From positions 6,018,501 through 6,082,500 of the forward strand of contig NZ_CP047242.1 in the NCBI RefSeq assembly GCF_009856605.1: 64,000 nucleotides of DNA, read 5' to 3'. The stretch is from Trichormus variabilis 0441 (GTDB lineage: Bacteria; Cyanobacteriota; Cyanobacteriia; Cyanobacteriales; Nostocaceae). Shown in pieces: positions 51,128 to 59,920 of the stretch. How positions within the stretch are numbered: position 1 is the first letter of the stretch; every line of letters begins with the position of its first letter. Both the position numbers and the translations under genes were made by a program. A model generated the notes under the pieces. It saw only the letters and a program-made list of their open reading frames with translations, had not been told where the DNA came from and did not search any database.

Positions 51128-51856
51128 TTAATTTTTAACGAAAGTCCACTCTAGCACCTTGATGGGAGCGGTTTGTAGTGCTTGAGTTAGTTTGGCGTTA
51201 CTGGCAAATTGAACCTTTTGTAAGTCGCAAGCTTCGACATTGACCGTAAACTTATCGTCTTCAAAGGGCCAGGGTTTAACTGTTACCAAATTATCGCTGC
51301 GTTGCATGATGTCATAGCGTTGACCATCAGGCCCTTGACTAATTTCTAAAAACCGTTCATCGGCAGGTAATTCTTTTTGACATAAGATGAGAGATAGGCG
51401 ATCGCACCACTGCATGAACGCATACGCTCCATCTACCTCATCTTCTTCTATCCTCAGTTCTTCACGCCAACGCTGTTGATTTTCTAGCTGTTCATCTAAA
51501 AAAGCGTCTAACTCAGCCGACTGGCCGCGTTTTGGTTCCGTCAAGCGGCTAATGTGCATAGAAATTAATAAAGTTACCCATCGTCCCCGGTAACGCGCAT
51601 TTTTAATGAGACTCGCCAATTTTTCCACAGAAGCTTCTTTGTTCATCATGAAATCCATTGGCGCGCCTGCTTCAGTCAAATTATCTTCCTCCCATTCTTT
51701 CTCTAAATCATCATGATGAGAAATTGCGGCTAAGGTTTCGTATATTCTGGTTGGAGCGTTTTTCCGTTGCCATTGTCCTGCTATTTGCGCTGCTAACAAG
51801 GCGTGGGAACGATGATAAATCACTTCCCATCCGGTTGGTGTTGCATTCACAATCAC
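51128..51856 (-). CDS. DUF3891 family protein
   Basis: The 242-residue protein shows the DUF3891 blocks HRSHALLAAQIAGQWQ, LAAISHHDDLEKEWE, GRWVTLLISMHISRLTE and AYAFMQWCDRLSLILCQ. The His and His-Asp pairs are reminiscent of HD-type metal sites, but no activity is known to me. The start is GTG at 51856 with AGGAG eight bases before. It converges with the Yfr2-like array and lies downstream of the Mn catalase gene on the same strand, 238 bases apart. Confidence 0.85.
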   Translation of the reverse strand: MIVNATPTGWEVIYHRSHALLAAQIAGQWQRKNAPTRIYETLAAISHHDDLEKEWEEDNLTEAGAPMDFMMNKEASVEKLASLIKNARYRGRWVTLLISMHISRLTEPKRGQSAELDAFLDEQLENQQRWREELRIEEDEVDGAYAFMQWCDRLSLILCQKELPADERFLEISQGPDGQRYDIMQRSDNLVTVKPWPFEDDKFTVNVEACDLQKVQFASNAKLTQALQTAPIKVLEWTFVKN

Positions 51857-52094
51857 AAAATCATCTCCTAAAGTTTAAATTGTGATTTTTCAAATAAATT
51901 CAAATATATTTGGGAGGTAAAAAACCAGGATTTACAGGTTAGTGTGTGCATCGTTTAATTGGTAGCTACTATATTACCAGCCACCCTATTTAATAAATTA
52001 GTTACCCAACGTGGAAATACATCCGTCGGGTAACTCTATTAATAGACCTTTTTGCACCCCAAACCTAACTAAACTTTAACCACGACATATTGAA

Positions 52095-52787
52095 TTAGGA
52101 ATGTTTTTCTAGTGGGTTAGCAACATATTTGAATGTTGGCTCAGAGTTCCAAGGGCCACGTTCGTCATGACCGTTTCCATTGGATGATAGGTTATAGTAG
52201 AGCGCCACTGTTTCGTCGGGTTGGACATTACCAAAGAATGGATCTGTTAATTTACCCAGTGAATCTAAAGCTTTCATAAACATCTGGGTATGAGAGATTT
52301 CTCGTGTGAGGAGATGAACTAGAGTTTGCTTAGTTCCTTCATCTGGTGATAGTTTGATTAGCTCTTCATAGGTTTGACGCGCGCCAGCTTCAGCTGCAAT
52401 GTTCGCTCTCAAATCCCGAACTACGTCTCCACCTTCATTGAGGTAACTTGCTGTCCAAGCATTACCTTGACTATCTAAGAAGTGAGGTCCAATACCCCTT
52501 ACAGCAAAGAGAGTACTTTTATAAGCCTCTGTTTGATCCACGTTTTTCGTGTGAGCTTCGATGAGTTTGCCAACCATCTCTAAATGGCTAAATTCTTCGA
52601 TGGCAATATCTTGCAGCATATCTTTAATTCCCGCGTTTTCAACGTGGAATGATTGCACCCAGTATTGTAAAGCTGCTGATAGTTCTCCTGTCGCTCCGCC
52701 AAATTGCTCTAAGAGTAATTGAGCAAAACGAGGATTTGCTTCACCGATATTTACAACGTGAATCGGTTCTTTCTTGTGAAAAAACAT
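52095..52787 (-). CDS. katB: Manganese catalase (KatB type)
   Basis: A di-manganese catalase that destroys hydrogen peroxide. The 230-residue ferritin-like protein has metal-ligand positions Glu35 (TGELSAALQY), Glu65 and His68 (IEEFSHLEMV), a Glu in IAAEAGARQTYE near 133 and His166 (REISHTQMF). It equals the length of the characterised short Mn catalase KatB of Nostoc sp. PCC 7120, which contributes to salt and oxidative stress tolerance. ATG at 52787 is clear. The stress membrane protein gene lies upstream on the same strand. Confidence 0.92.
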   Translation of the reverse strand: MFFHKKEPIHVVNIGEANPRFAQLLLEQFGGATGELSAALQYWVQSFHVENAGIKDMLQDIAIEEFSHLEMVGKLIEAHTKNVDQTEAYKSTLFAVRGIGPHFLDSQGNAWTASYLNEGGDVVRDLRANIAAEAGARQTYEELIKLSPDEGTKQTLVHLLTREISHTQMFMKALDSLGKLTDPFFGNVQPDETVALYYNLSSNGNGHDERGPWNSEPTFKYVANPLEKHS

Positions 52788-52957
52788 GAATTGCCCCTGT
52801 GATTATTTTCAACAAAGAGAAGACTAACCAAACATTCAGTTGCTAGCCACGTATTTAAACTATTCTAGGAAGGCAAAAGTATTTAACTATTCAGAGTCAG
52901 TCAAATCAGAAACTTAATATTTAAGTAAATCTTGATTTCCCCTTTTGCCTATTAAAG

Positions 52958-53230
52958 TTATACACTTCTGCTTCTGCTAAGTAGTCCCCACAAATAAATA
53001 GCAACCATTGCACCAAGGACTGCAATTAACAGGCCAGGAAAACTCAGACTAGTGGCTGTCAACTGTAAAGTTCCCGTTGCGAATAGGCTATATAAACTAC
53101 CGCCGATAAACGCACCGATGATACCCAAAATCATTGTGGAGAGAATACCACCGCCTTGTGTACCTGGATAAATGGCTTTGGCGATCGCACCAGCTAATAA
53201 ACCTAATACTACCCATGCAATAATATTCAT
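52958..53230 (-). CDS. GlsB/YeaQ/YmgE family membrane protein
   Basis: This 90-residue, three-helix protein has the family pattern WVVLGLLAGAIAKAIYPG, GILSTMILGIIGAFIGGSL and LLIAVLGAMVAIYLWGLL. Members are small inner-membrane proteins linked with stress response (the transglycosylase-associated protein annotation is historic). It is 170 bases upstream of katB on the same strand and could share stress regulation with it. Confidence 0.9.
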   Translation of the reverse strand: MNIIAWVVLGLLAGAIAKAIYPGTQGGGILSTMILGIIGAFIGGSLYSLFATGTLQLTATSLSFPGLLIAVLGAMVAIYLWGLLSRSRSV

Positions 53231-53507
53231 AGTTACCTCAAAAAATTAACTCGCATCTGTATTAAGATTACTAAGTCTGCTTTATAATTGTTTCTCCCAA
53301 ATGAGATAAATACAAAATCCAGAAGGTAGATATAAAATCTTTAAAGTAATGGAATACAGACATATTTATATTCCAGCTTCTTACCACTAATTATTTAATA
53401 AATAGACTTTCTCAAAAGACTTTTATTAAAAAGATAATCCACGAAAACAAAACTATAAAACAGAAATATTGGCTATCTTTCTAGAGAAAGATATTTAATT
53501 ACTAGTT

Positions 53508-53596
53508 TGTCGGGCTACGCCCCGCTAACGCTAACACGCATACCGCAAGCGGAACCCGCAGGTAGACGCATTCGCGTCTCCGAAGGGGAAGGGTAG
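53508..53596. repeat. Cluster of small GC-rich dispersed repeats
   Basis: In the 559-base gap before ccdA, short palindromic pieces stand end to end: GGGCTACGCCCCGCTAACGC, GCATACCGCAAGCGGAACCC and GACGCATTCGCGTCTCCGAAGGGG. They are richer in GC than the AT-rich DNA around them and resemble the tiny pieces inserted in the repeat at 1275-1402. The rest of the gap (53231-53789) shows no gene. Confidence 0.65.
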
Positions 53597-53789
53597 AATC
53601 AACATTTGGTTTTGTATAAAAGTCTCAATTCATCTCGCATTTATGCAATGCCATCGAGATTAGTCTATTGCGGCCTGTTTCGCCTCTGTTCGTATAAGCG
53701 CATCCTCAGTTCTGAAGTCACCCCAACGCCGCAGCCCAAAATAAGCTAAAATTCAAGCAGATTAAGCATTTCGCCCTCAGTAATCCCCC

Positions 53790-54530
53790 ATGCTAGAGAC
53801 TCTGCAAACCCAAATTTACCAACTAGAAAAATTTGCTAACACCCTTGTCTCTTACCAACTGACACACCTGAGTTTGCTGAGTATTGGGATCATTTTTGCC
53901 GCAGGGTTACTCACTAGCCTCACACCCTGTATGCTGTCCATGTTGCCAATTACTATTGGCTACATCGGTGGTTATGAAGCCAAAAGTCGTTGGCAAGCAG
54001 CAGCCCAATCAACTTGGTTTGCCTTGGGATTGGCGACTACCCTAGCAGGACTAGGCGTGGTAGCTGCTTTGGTTGGCAAAGTCTACGGTCAGATAGGTAT
54101 TGGTTTACCGATTATTGTCAGTATCATTGCTATCTTGATGGGGCTAAACTTACTAGAAGCTTTACCTCTGCAACTTCCATCTTTTGGTGATACTAATTGG
54201 ATTCCCCAAGACTTGCCTTCAGGGGTGCGTTCCTACGGTATTGGCTTAACTTTCGGCTTGGTCGCCTCCCCTTGTAGTACTCCTGTGTTAGCCAGTCTAC
54301 TAGGTTGGGTTGCCAACACACAAGATTTAATTTTAGGCGCTGTTTTGTTGATTTCTTATACAGCAGGCTATGTAACTCCCTTGATTTTGGCGGGTACTTT
54401 CACAGCATCAATTAAAAAGTTGCTGGAACTGCGTCGCTGGTCTGGTTGGATAAATCCAGTTAGCGGTGCATTATTGGTAGGATTTGGCGTATTTTCTCTA
54501 ATTTCTCGGATTCCTCTAGGCAGTTTTTAA
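53790..54530 (+). CDS. ccdA: Cytochrome c biogenesis protein CcdA
   Basis: CcdA passes reducing power across the thylakoid or inner membrane so that apocytochrome c Cys residues can accept heme. The 246-residue protein has about six helices and the two conserved Cys, in LTSLTPCMLSMLPITIGYIGG and GLVASPCSTPVLASLLGW. The ATG at 53790 is clear. The Ccs1 gene begins three bases after its stop, so they form an operon for system II cytochrome c maturation. Confidence 0.95.
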   Translation: MLETLQTQIYQLEKFANTLVSYQLTHLSLLSIGIIFAAGLLTSLTPCMLSMLPITIGYIGGYEAKSRWQAAAQSTWFALGLATTLAGLGVVAALVGKVYGQIGIGLPIIVSIIAILMGLNLLEALPLQLPSFGDTNWIPQDLPSGVRSYGIGLTFGLVASPCSTPVLASLLGWVANTQDLILGAVLLISYTAGYVTPLILAGTFTASIKKLLELRRWSGWINPVSGALLVGFGVFSLISRIPLGSF

Positions 54531-54533
54531 GCA

Positions 54534-55919
54534 ATGACTACAGACAATTCAGCCCCCACAGCATCCCCTTGGTGGTCGCTACCAGGAAAATTTTTGCGAC
54601 GAGAGTTTTTACCTGTACTGACAGATTTACGTTTAGCGATCGCTCTATTATTAATCATTGCTCTATTCAGTATCTCTGGTACTGTGATTGAGCAAGGGCA
54701 ATCACCAGCATTTTATCAGGCTAACTACCCAGAACACCCGGCTTTATTTGGTTTCCTCACTTGGAAGGTGATCCAAGTGGTGGGGTTAGATCATGTTTAT
54801 CGGACTTGGTGGTTTCTCTCCTTATTAGTTTTATTCGGGACTAGTCTCACTGCTTGTACTTTTACCCGTCAGTTACCAGCCTTAAAAACTGCCCAACGCT
54901 GGAAATATTACGAAGAACCACGCCAATTTCAAAAACTCGCTTTAAGTGCAGAACTAGACGCTGGTTCTGTTAATTCCTTAAGCCAAATATTACAAAATCG
55001 CCGTTATAAAATTTTTCAAGAAAAAGACGATATTCTCTACGCCCGTAAGGGAATAGTCGGGCGCATCGGCCCTATCATTGTCCATATAGGTATCGTCACC
55101 ATCCTCTTAGGGTCAATTTGGGGCGCAATGACGGGATTTATTGCCCAAGAAATGGTTCCTAGTGGCGAAACCTTCCAGGTGAAAAATATTATCGATGCAG
55201 GGCCATTAGCAGCCGGACAATTTCCCCAAGACTGGTCTGTACGTGTTAATCGTTTTTGGATTGACTACACCCCGAAAGGTGGCATTGACCAATTTTACTC
55301 AGATATGTCTGTCTTGGATAATCAGGGAAAGGAAGTTGACCACAAAAAGATTTTTGTCAACCAACCTCTGCGTTATCATGGCGTAACTTTCTACCAAACT
55401 GATTGGGGCATTTCCGGTGTGCGTGTCCGCCTCAACAAAAGCCCCATCTTTCAGTTACCAATGGCACTTTTGAATACCAACGGACAAGGGCGAATTTGGG
55501 GAACATGGATTCCCACCAAACCAGATTTAAGTGAGGGTGTTTCCCTGTTGGCGAAAGACTTGCAAGGTATGGTGTTAATTTATGATGCCCAGGGTAAGTT
55601 GGTTGATACTGTACGTGCGGGAATGTCTACCCAGGTAAATGGCGTGACACTCAAAGTTTTAGATGTAGTTGGTAGTACTGGCTTACAAATTAAAGCTGAT
55701 CCTGGTATTCCAATTGTTTACACTGGCTTTGGTATCCTGATGCTGGGTGTGGTGATGAGTTACTTTTCGCACTCACAAATCTGGGCATTACAAAAAGGCG
55801 ATCGCTTATATGTTGGTGGTAAAACCAATCGCGCCCAGGTGGCTTTTGAACAAGAGGTTCTGGAAATTTTAGAACGCTTGAGTTCACAATCTGCGACAGC
55901 AAGTAATCAGCAGTCCTAA
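54534..55919 (+). CDS. ccs1: Cytochrome c biogenesis protein Ccs1 (ResB/CcsB)
   Basis: Ccs1 is part of the system II heme delivery and ligation complex with CcsA. The 461-residue protein has ResB-type N-terminal helices ([47 protein letters not shown]), a third helix [21 protein letters not shown], a large lumenal domain (about 210-390) and a last helix near 395-415 ([21 protein letters not shown]) with a conserved His. It directly follows ccdA. CcsA is not in the window. Confidence 0.94.
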   Translation: MTTDNSAPTASPWWSLPGKFLRREFLPVLTDLRLAIALLLIIALFSISGTVIEQGQSPAFYQANYPEHPALFGFLTWKVIQVVGLDHVYRTWWFLSLLVLFGTSLTACTFTRQLPALKTAQRWKYYEEPRQFQKLALSAELDAGSVNSLSQILQNRRYKIFQEKDDILYARKGIVGRIGPIIVHIGIVTILLGSIWGAMTGFIAQEMVPSGETFQVKNIIDAGPLAAGQFPQDWSVRVNRFWIDYTPKGGIDQFYSDMSVLDNQGKEVDHKKIFVNQPLRYHGVTFYQTDWGISGVRVRLNKSPIFQLPMALLNTNGQGRIWGTWIPTKPDLSEGVSLLAKDLQGMVLIYDAQGKLVDTVRAGMSTQVNGVTLKVLDVVGSTGLQIKADPGIPIVYTGFGILMLGVVMSYFSHSQIWALQKGDRLYVGGKTNRAQVAFEQEVLEILERLSSQSATASNQQS

Positions 55920-55999
55920 ATACGATGGGGAAGGAGGCAATTATTATTCTTTCCCCATTTCTTCTATCTCTGATACAACCTGCATAAATTATACTTAGC

Positions 56000-56335
56000 T
56001 TAGGCGACACCGTAATCTGTATACTGACGTTTATAAGGAGCTTGCAAACCCAGGACAATATCTTCCCGCGGTACTCCCATCATCACTAATTCCTCTGCTG
56101 GATTGCGATCAGTTAAATTCTGTTGTAGCCATATTTTTCCATCTTTAATATCAAAATGAATCACGCATCGATAAATACGATTCAATCCTTGCCAACCTAC
56201 ATTCATCCATTGATAATGATTACGTTCTGTGTCTAAAATTAGTTGAACCTCAACATCTTGGTCTGAGACATCATCACTGGCGTAGTTAGTCAACAATTTT
56301 TTAACTAATTCTTGATATTTTACTAATTTATCCAT
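56000..56335 (-). CDS. xisI: XisI protein (fdxN element excision controlling factor family)
   Basis: The 111-residue protein fits XisI: VKYQELVKKLLTNYA, DVEVQLILDTERNHYQWMNVGWQGLNRIYRCVIHFDIKDGKIWLQQNLTD and the C-terminal MGVPREDIVLGLQAPYKRQYT. Original family members are needed for excision of the fdxN element in Anabaena heterocysts, but xisHI pairs are scattered through cyanobacterial genomes far from such elements. The ATG at 56335 overlaps the end of xisH by 13 bases, so the two are translationally coupled. Confidence 0.93.
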   Translation of the reverse strand: MDKLVKYQELVKKLLTNYASDDVSDQDVEVQLILDTERNHYQWMNVGWQGLNRIYRCVIHFDIKDGKIWLQQNLTDRNPAEELVMMGVPREDIVLGLQAPYKRQYTDYGVA

Positions 56336-56739
56336 TGTACAATAGCCTCCTTTTCCGGATCATAAATAATTAACAACACCTGATACTGTTTAATTGCTGT
56401 TTTCGTAAATTCAAGTTGAAAAAATATTTTGTAAGTATCTAACGGAACTGCTAAATATAATACTCGCTCTGCTTCATATCCTGCTAATGCTAGACGGTAA
56501 CTCAGGAATTGTCCTAAAGCAGAGTAAAAATCTGTAATAGGAGAAGGGTTTAAAAAGCTTTTGATTTCAATTGCTATTTTTTTATTTCCTTTTTCTGCGG
56601 CAATTATCTTCTCCGCTCCTAAATCAATTTGGAAATTGACTTCTCCGAATTTAAATTTTAACGGATCGCTTGTAATAATCCATTCTTCTTTTTGTAAGGC
56701 TTTTTTAACTGATTCATGAAAAATATCTTTTGCAGACAC
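56323..56739 (-). CDS. xisH: XisH protein (fdxN element excision controlling factor family)
   Basis: The 138-residue protein begins MSAKDIFHESVKKALQKEEW from a GTG at 56739. It shows a PD-(D/E)XK-like core, INFQIDLG followed by KIAIEIKSF (written here as VNFQIDLGAEKII and IAIEIKSF), so a nuclease fold is likely. TDFYSALGQFLSYRLAL and VLYLAVPLDTYKIFF complete the family pattern. No recombinase gene (xisF-like) or fdxN-type element border lies in the window, so it belongs to the orphan xisHI class. Confidence 0.92.
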   Translation of the reverse strand: MSAKDIFHESVKKALQKEEWIITSDPLKFKFGEVNFQIDLGAEKIIAAEKGNKKIAIEIKSFLNPSPITDFYSALGQFLSYRLALAGYEAERVLYLAVPLDTYKIFFQLEFTKTAIKQYQVLLIIYDPEKEAIVQWIN

Positions 56740-57281
56740 AAGTAAAAATAAATATCTTTTTTATAAATTTTAACGCACTGGAAGTGATTCTCTGACAGCT
56801 AGACTTTCACTATTAGTTTTTATCGTCAATAGACCTTTCAAAGTGGTATGGATATTTTAGTCTAGAAAATACTGTATCCATGTGGCAATGAGTAATTCTT
56901 TTAACTAATGCAATACTGAGATACATAGAGAAGATCAAAAATTTTGTTGCCAGAATTGATGCTTTTATTAACCACCTTGAAAGTGCTGAGTCGCAATTTC
57001 CTCCTGTTGTCTGCAGTTCATGATGCGTATTTACTTTATTACGTGAGATTAAGGGAAATATAAAAAAATATTAATAGCCATATAGTTATACAATCATTAA
57101 TAGTTAAATGATTTTGGGGCTAAAAATAGTCTGGATCTATCTGGGCAGTGGTAATTGCCAGACAGATGAATGCACAGCCTCTCTAAACCTAGAATAACAA
57201 TCCTCACAACTCTGGCAGCCAACCAAAGTTGATGAATTTGACTGCCTAAAAATCTGGCGTTTGAATAACAAGGAAGCAAAA
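56740..57281. other. 542-base non-coding region between xisH and heme oxygenase
   Basis: AT-rich DNA holding the divergent control regions of xisH (minus) and heme oxygenase (plus). I see no ORF, tRNA or strong inverted repeat in it. AAGGA lies seven bases before the heme oxygenase ATG. Confidence 0.5.
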
Positions 57282-57995
57282 ATGAGTAGCAATCTAGCTG
57301 TTAAACTGCGCGCTGGCACTCAACAAGCTCACACAGCAGCAGAAAACGTGGGGTTCATGAAATGTTTTTTGAAAGGCGTTGTCGATAGAGAAAGCTTCGC
57401 CAAATTTTTAAGCAACTTGTATTTTGTCTACAGTGAACTAGAAGCTGCGATTCAAAGCCATGCCAACAATCCAGCGATCGCCCCGATTTACTTCCCAGAA
57501 CTAAATCGCCTAGCCTCTTTAGAAAAAGACATGGTATTTTACTATGGCAGTGAATGGCGTAGTCTCATCGCCCCTTCAGCTAGCGCTCAATCTTATATCA
57601 AGCATATTCGAGAGCTTTCTGCCACTGCACCCGCTTTATTAATTGGTCATAGCTACACCCGCTATATGGGCGACCTTTCCGGCGGTCAGATGTTGCAAAA
57701 AATTGCTCAGTCAACCTTAAAGCTGTCTGGCTACGAAGGTACATCCTTCTATAACTTTGAGCAAATCCCTGACAAAAAAGCCTTCAAAGACCAGTATCGT
57801 CAGGCATTGGACTCTGTACCCGTTGACGATGCCACAGCAGATAAAATTGTTGCAGAAGCCAATCGGGCCTTCCAGTTCAATATGCAAATGGCTACAGACC
57901 TAGAAGGTAATTTAATTAAAGCTCTCGGTCAAGTAGTATTTAATAGCTTGACTAGTACCCGTAACCCAGGTAGCACCGAAGCAGCAGTATCTTGA
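57282..57995 (+). CDS. ho: Heme oxygenase (biliverdin-forming)
   Basis: Heme oxygenase opens heme to biliverdin using reduced ferredoxin, feeding phycobilin synthesis and iron recycling. The 237-residue protein begins MSSNLAVKLRAGTQQAHTAA with proximal heme ligand His17. It also has ENVGFMKCFLKG, GHSYTRYMGDLSGGQMLQKIA (distal helix) and FKDQYRQALDSV. The ATG at 57282 has AAGGA at proper spacing; a TTG at 57261 is less likely. hemN follows 351 bases later. A similar ho-hemN pairing is induced at low oxygen in Synechocystis; whether this gene is the constitutive or low-oxygen type is inference. Confidence 0.94.
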   Translation: MSSNLAVKLRAGTQQAHTAAENVGFMKCFLKGVVDRESFAKFLSNLYFVYSELEAAIQSHANNPAIAPIYFPELNRLASLEKDMVFYYGSEWRSLIAPSASAQSYIKHIRELSATAPALLIGHSYTRYMGDLSGGQMLQKIAQSTLKLSGYEGTSFYNFEQIPDKKAFKDQYRQALDSVPVDDATADKIVAEANRAFQFNMQMATDLEGNLIKALGQVVFNSLTSTRNPGSTEAAVS

Positions 57996-58008
57996 ATCAG
58001 CCAAGAAA

Positions 58009-58040
58009 TGGGGGAGAAAGTTAGAGAAAAATTTCCCCCA
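58009..58040 (+). terminator. Weak hairpin after heme oxygenase
   Basis: TGGGGG (58009-58014) pairs with CCCCCA (58035-58040) across a 20-base A-rich loop. No T run follows, so termination is uncertain. Confidence 0.35.
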
Positions 58041-58346
58041 ACCCCTAATCCCTTCATTTAGTTCAATTAACACATCATGGTCTAGCGTTGATATCTAAAC
58101 TAAGAAGCAGCTAGAGCATAAAGCTTTTATTAGCAATTTGCTGTGCGTCGAAAAACAAATTGCTTGTCCCCTATACCCATATAACCGACCACTAGTCAGT
58201 TATGACGGAAATCAAAATATCATTAGGCAAAATTCCCATGACTCAGTCGATAGGTGTTATTGAATTTTGTAGCCCTTGGGCTTTCCGTAGGGTATTTTGA
58301 CTTCCACGTAGCGGCATGGTGTGGTTGCAGTACCTTGGAGGTTTTG

Positions 58347-59729
58347 ATGGTTTTTGTCTTACCTGGTGTCAAGTTTGATCTAGACATGATCAAAAAATAT
58401 GACACTCCTGCACCTAGATATACCAGTTATCCACCCGCTACACAGTTAACTGAAGAATTTAGCGCCACCGATTATCAAAGTGCGATCGCCGCCTCAAATC
58501 ACAGAAAATCGCCCATATCGTTGTATTTCCACATTCCTTTTTGTCAAAGTTCCTGTTACTTTTGCGGTTGTAATACGGTTATTTCCAACAACAAAAATAT
58601 TGCTAAACCATACTTAGAACATCTGGTAAAAGAAATCAAGCATACAAGTAACTTGATTGATCCAGACAGAAAAGTATTACAAGTTCACTGGGGTGGTGGG
58701 ACACCGAATTACTTAGATTGTGATCAAGTAGAATTTTTGTGGAAACATATTCATCGCCACTTCAATATTGATCCACAGGCAGAAATATCCATTGAGATTA
58801 ATCCCCGCTACGTTGATCAAAACTACATCTCCTTTTTGCGTGAGATTGGTTTTAACCGGATTAGTTTTGGCATTCAGGATTTTAATAGCCAAGTACAAAA
58901 AGCTGTCAACCGTATCCAACCGGAAGAATTGCTAGTTAATGTCATGAGTTGGATTAAAGCCGCTAAGTTTGACAGTGTAAATGTAGACCTAATTTATGGT
59001 TTACCTCATCAAACCTTGCAAACATTTCGGGAGACGGTGAAAAAAACCGTGGCATTAGACCCCGATCGCATTGTAGTCTTTAACTTTGCTTATGTTCCTT
59101 GGTTGAAGCCAGCCCAGAAAAATATTCCCTTGGAGGCGTTACCCCAACCGCAGGAAAAGCTGGAAATTTTAAAAATGACTATTGAGGAACTGACTAATAG
59201 CCAGTACCTATTTATTGGGATGGATCATTTTGCCAAGCATAACGATGAGTTAGCGATCGCCCAACGTAACCACACCCTCCAGCGCAACTTCCAGGGCTAC
59301 ACCACCCATGCAGGTACAGAACTTTTTGGCTTTGGTGCGACATCTATTAGTATGCTGCATGATGCTTATGTGCAGAATCACAAGCAGTTAAAAGAATATT
59401 ATCAAGCTGTTGCTGGTGATGCTTTACCTGTGAGCAAAGGTATCAAACTCACAACCGATGATATTCTCAGACGGGATGTGATTATGTGTATCATGTCTAA
59501 CTTTTATCTGCATAAGCAAGAGATTGAGGAGAAATATCAGATCAATTTTGATGAATATTTCTCTCAAGAAATTGCAGCTTTAAAACCATTAGCGGCTGAT
59601 GGATTAGTTAGTCTCTCTAGCAAACACATTCAAGTAACAGAAATCGGTAGATTACTCGTGAGGAATATCGCTGTTGTCTTTGATATTTATCACCACAATC
59701 AAGACAAGCAATTCTCTCGTACTATTTAA
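58347..59729 (+). CDS. hemN: Oxygen-independent coproporphyrinogen III oxidase HemN
   Basis: HemN is a radical SAM enzyme that decarboxylates coproporphyrinogen III without oxygen. The 460-residue protein has FHIPFCQSSCYFCGC with Cys66, Cys70 and Cys73 for the cluster and Cys75 of the family CxxxCxxCxC pattern. It also has VHWGGGTPNYL, EISIEINPRYVD, NRISFGIQDFNSQVQKAVNR, VNVDLIYGLPHQTLQTF and LFGFGATSISML. I chose the ATG at 58347 because GGAGG lies six bases upstream. It follows heme oxygenase on the same strand, suggesting tetrapyrrole metabolism under low oxygen. Confidence 0.95.
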   Translation: MVFVLPGVKFDLDMIKKYDTPAPRYTSYPPATQLTEEFSATDYQSAIAASNHRKSPISLYFHIPFCQSSCYFCGCNTVISNNKNIAKPYLEHLVKEIKHTSNLIDPDRKVLQVHWGGGTPNYLDCDQVEFLWKHIHRHFNIDPQAEISIEINPRYVDQNYISFLREIGFNRISFGIQDFNSQVQKAVNRIQPEELLVNVMSWIKAAKFDSVNVDLIYGLPHQTLQTFRETVKKTVALDPDRIVVFNFAYVPWLKPAQKNIPLEALPQPQEKLEILKMTIEELTNSQYLFIGMDHFAKHNDELAIAQRNHTLQRNFQGYTTHAGTELFGFGATSISMLHDAYVQNHKQLKEYYQAVAGDALPVSKGIKLTTDDILRRDVIMCIMSNFYLHKQEIEEKYQINFDEYFSQEIAALKPLAADGLVSLSSKHIQVTEIGRLLVRNIAVVFDIYHHNQDKQFSRTI

Positions 59730-59746
59730 TTCACAGGGGTGCGGGG

Positions 59747-59794
59747 CTGAGGTATGGGAGAAAAATTTACCTAGTCTCCAATCCTCAGTTTTTT
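59747..59794 (+). terminator. Terminator after hemN
   Basis: CTGAGG (59747-59752) pairs with CCTCAG (59783-59788), with inner GGGAG / TCTCC pairing, and is followed by TTTTTT. Confidence 0.75.
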
Positions 59795-59920
59795 ATAGTC
59801 CCCTGATTGGCGCTAGTTTCTGGCTTGATGAACTTCAGGGTCATGCGATCGCAACTGATTAATTTACTGAGTCAGATCCAAAGGCTTCCTTTAGTTCGCT
59901 CCAAGTGAATTGTTATACGA

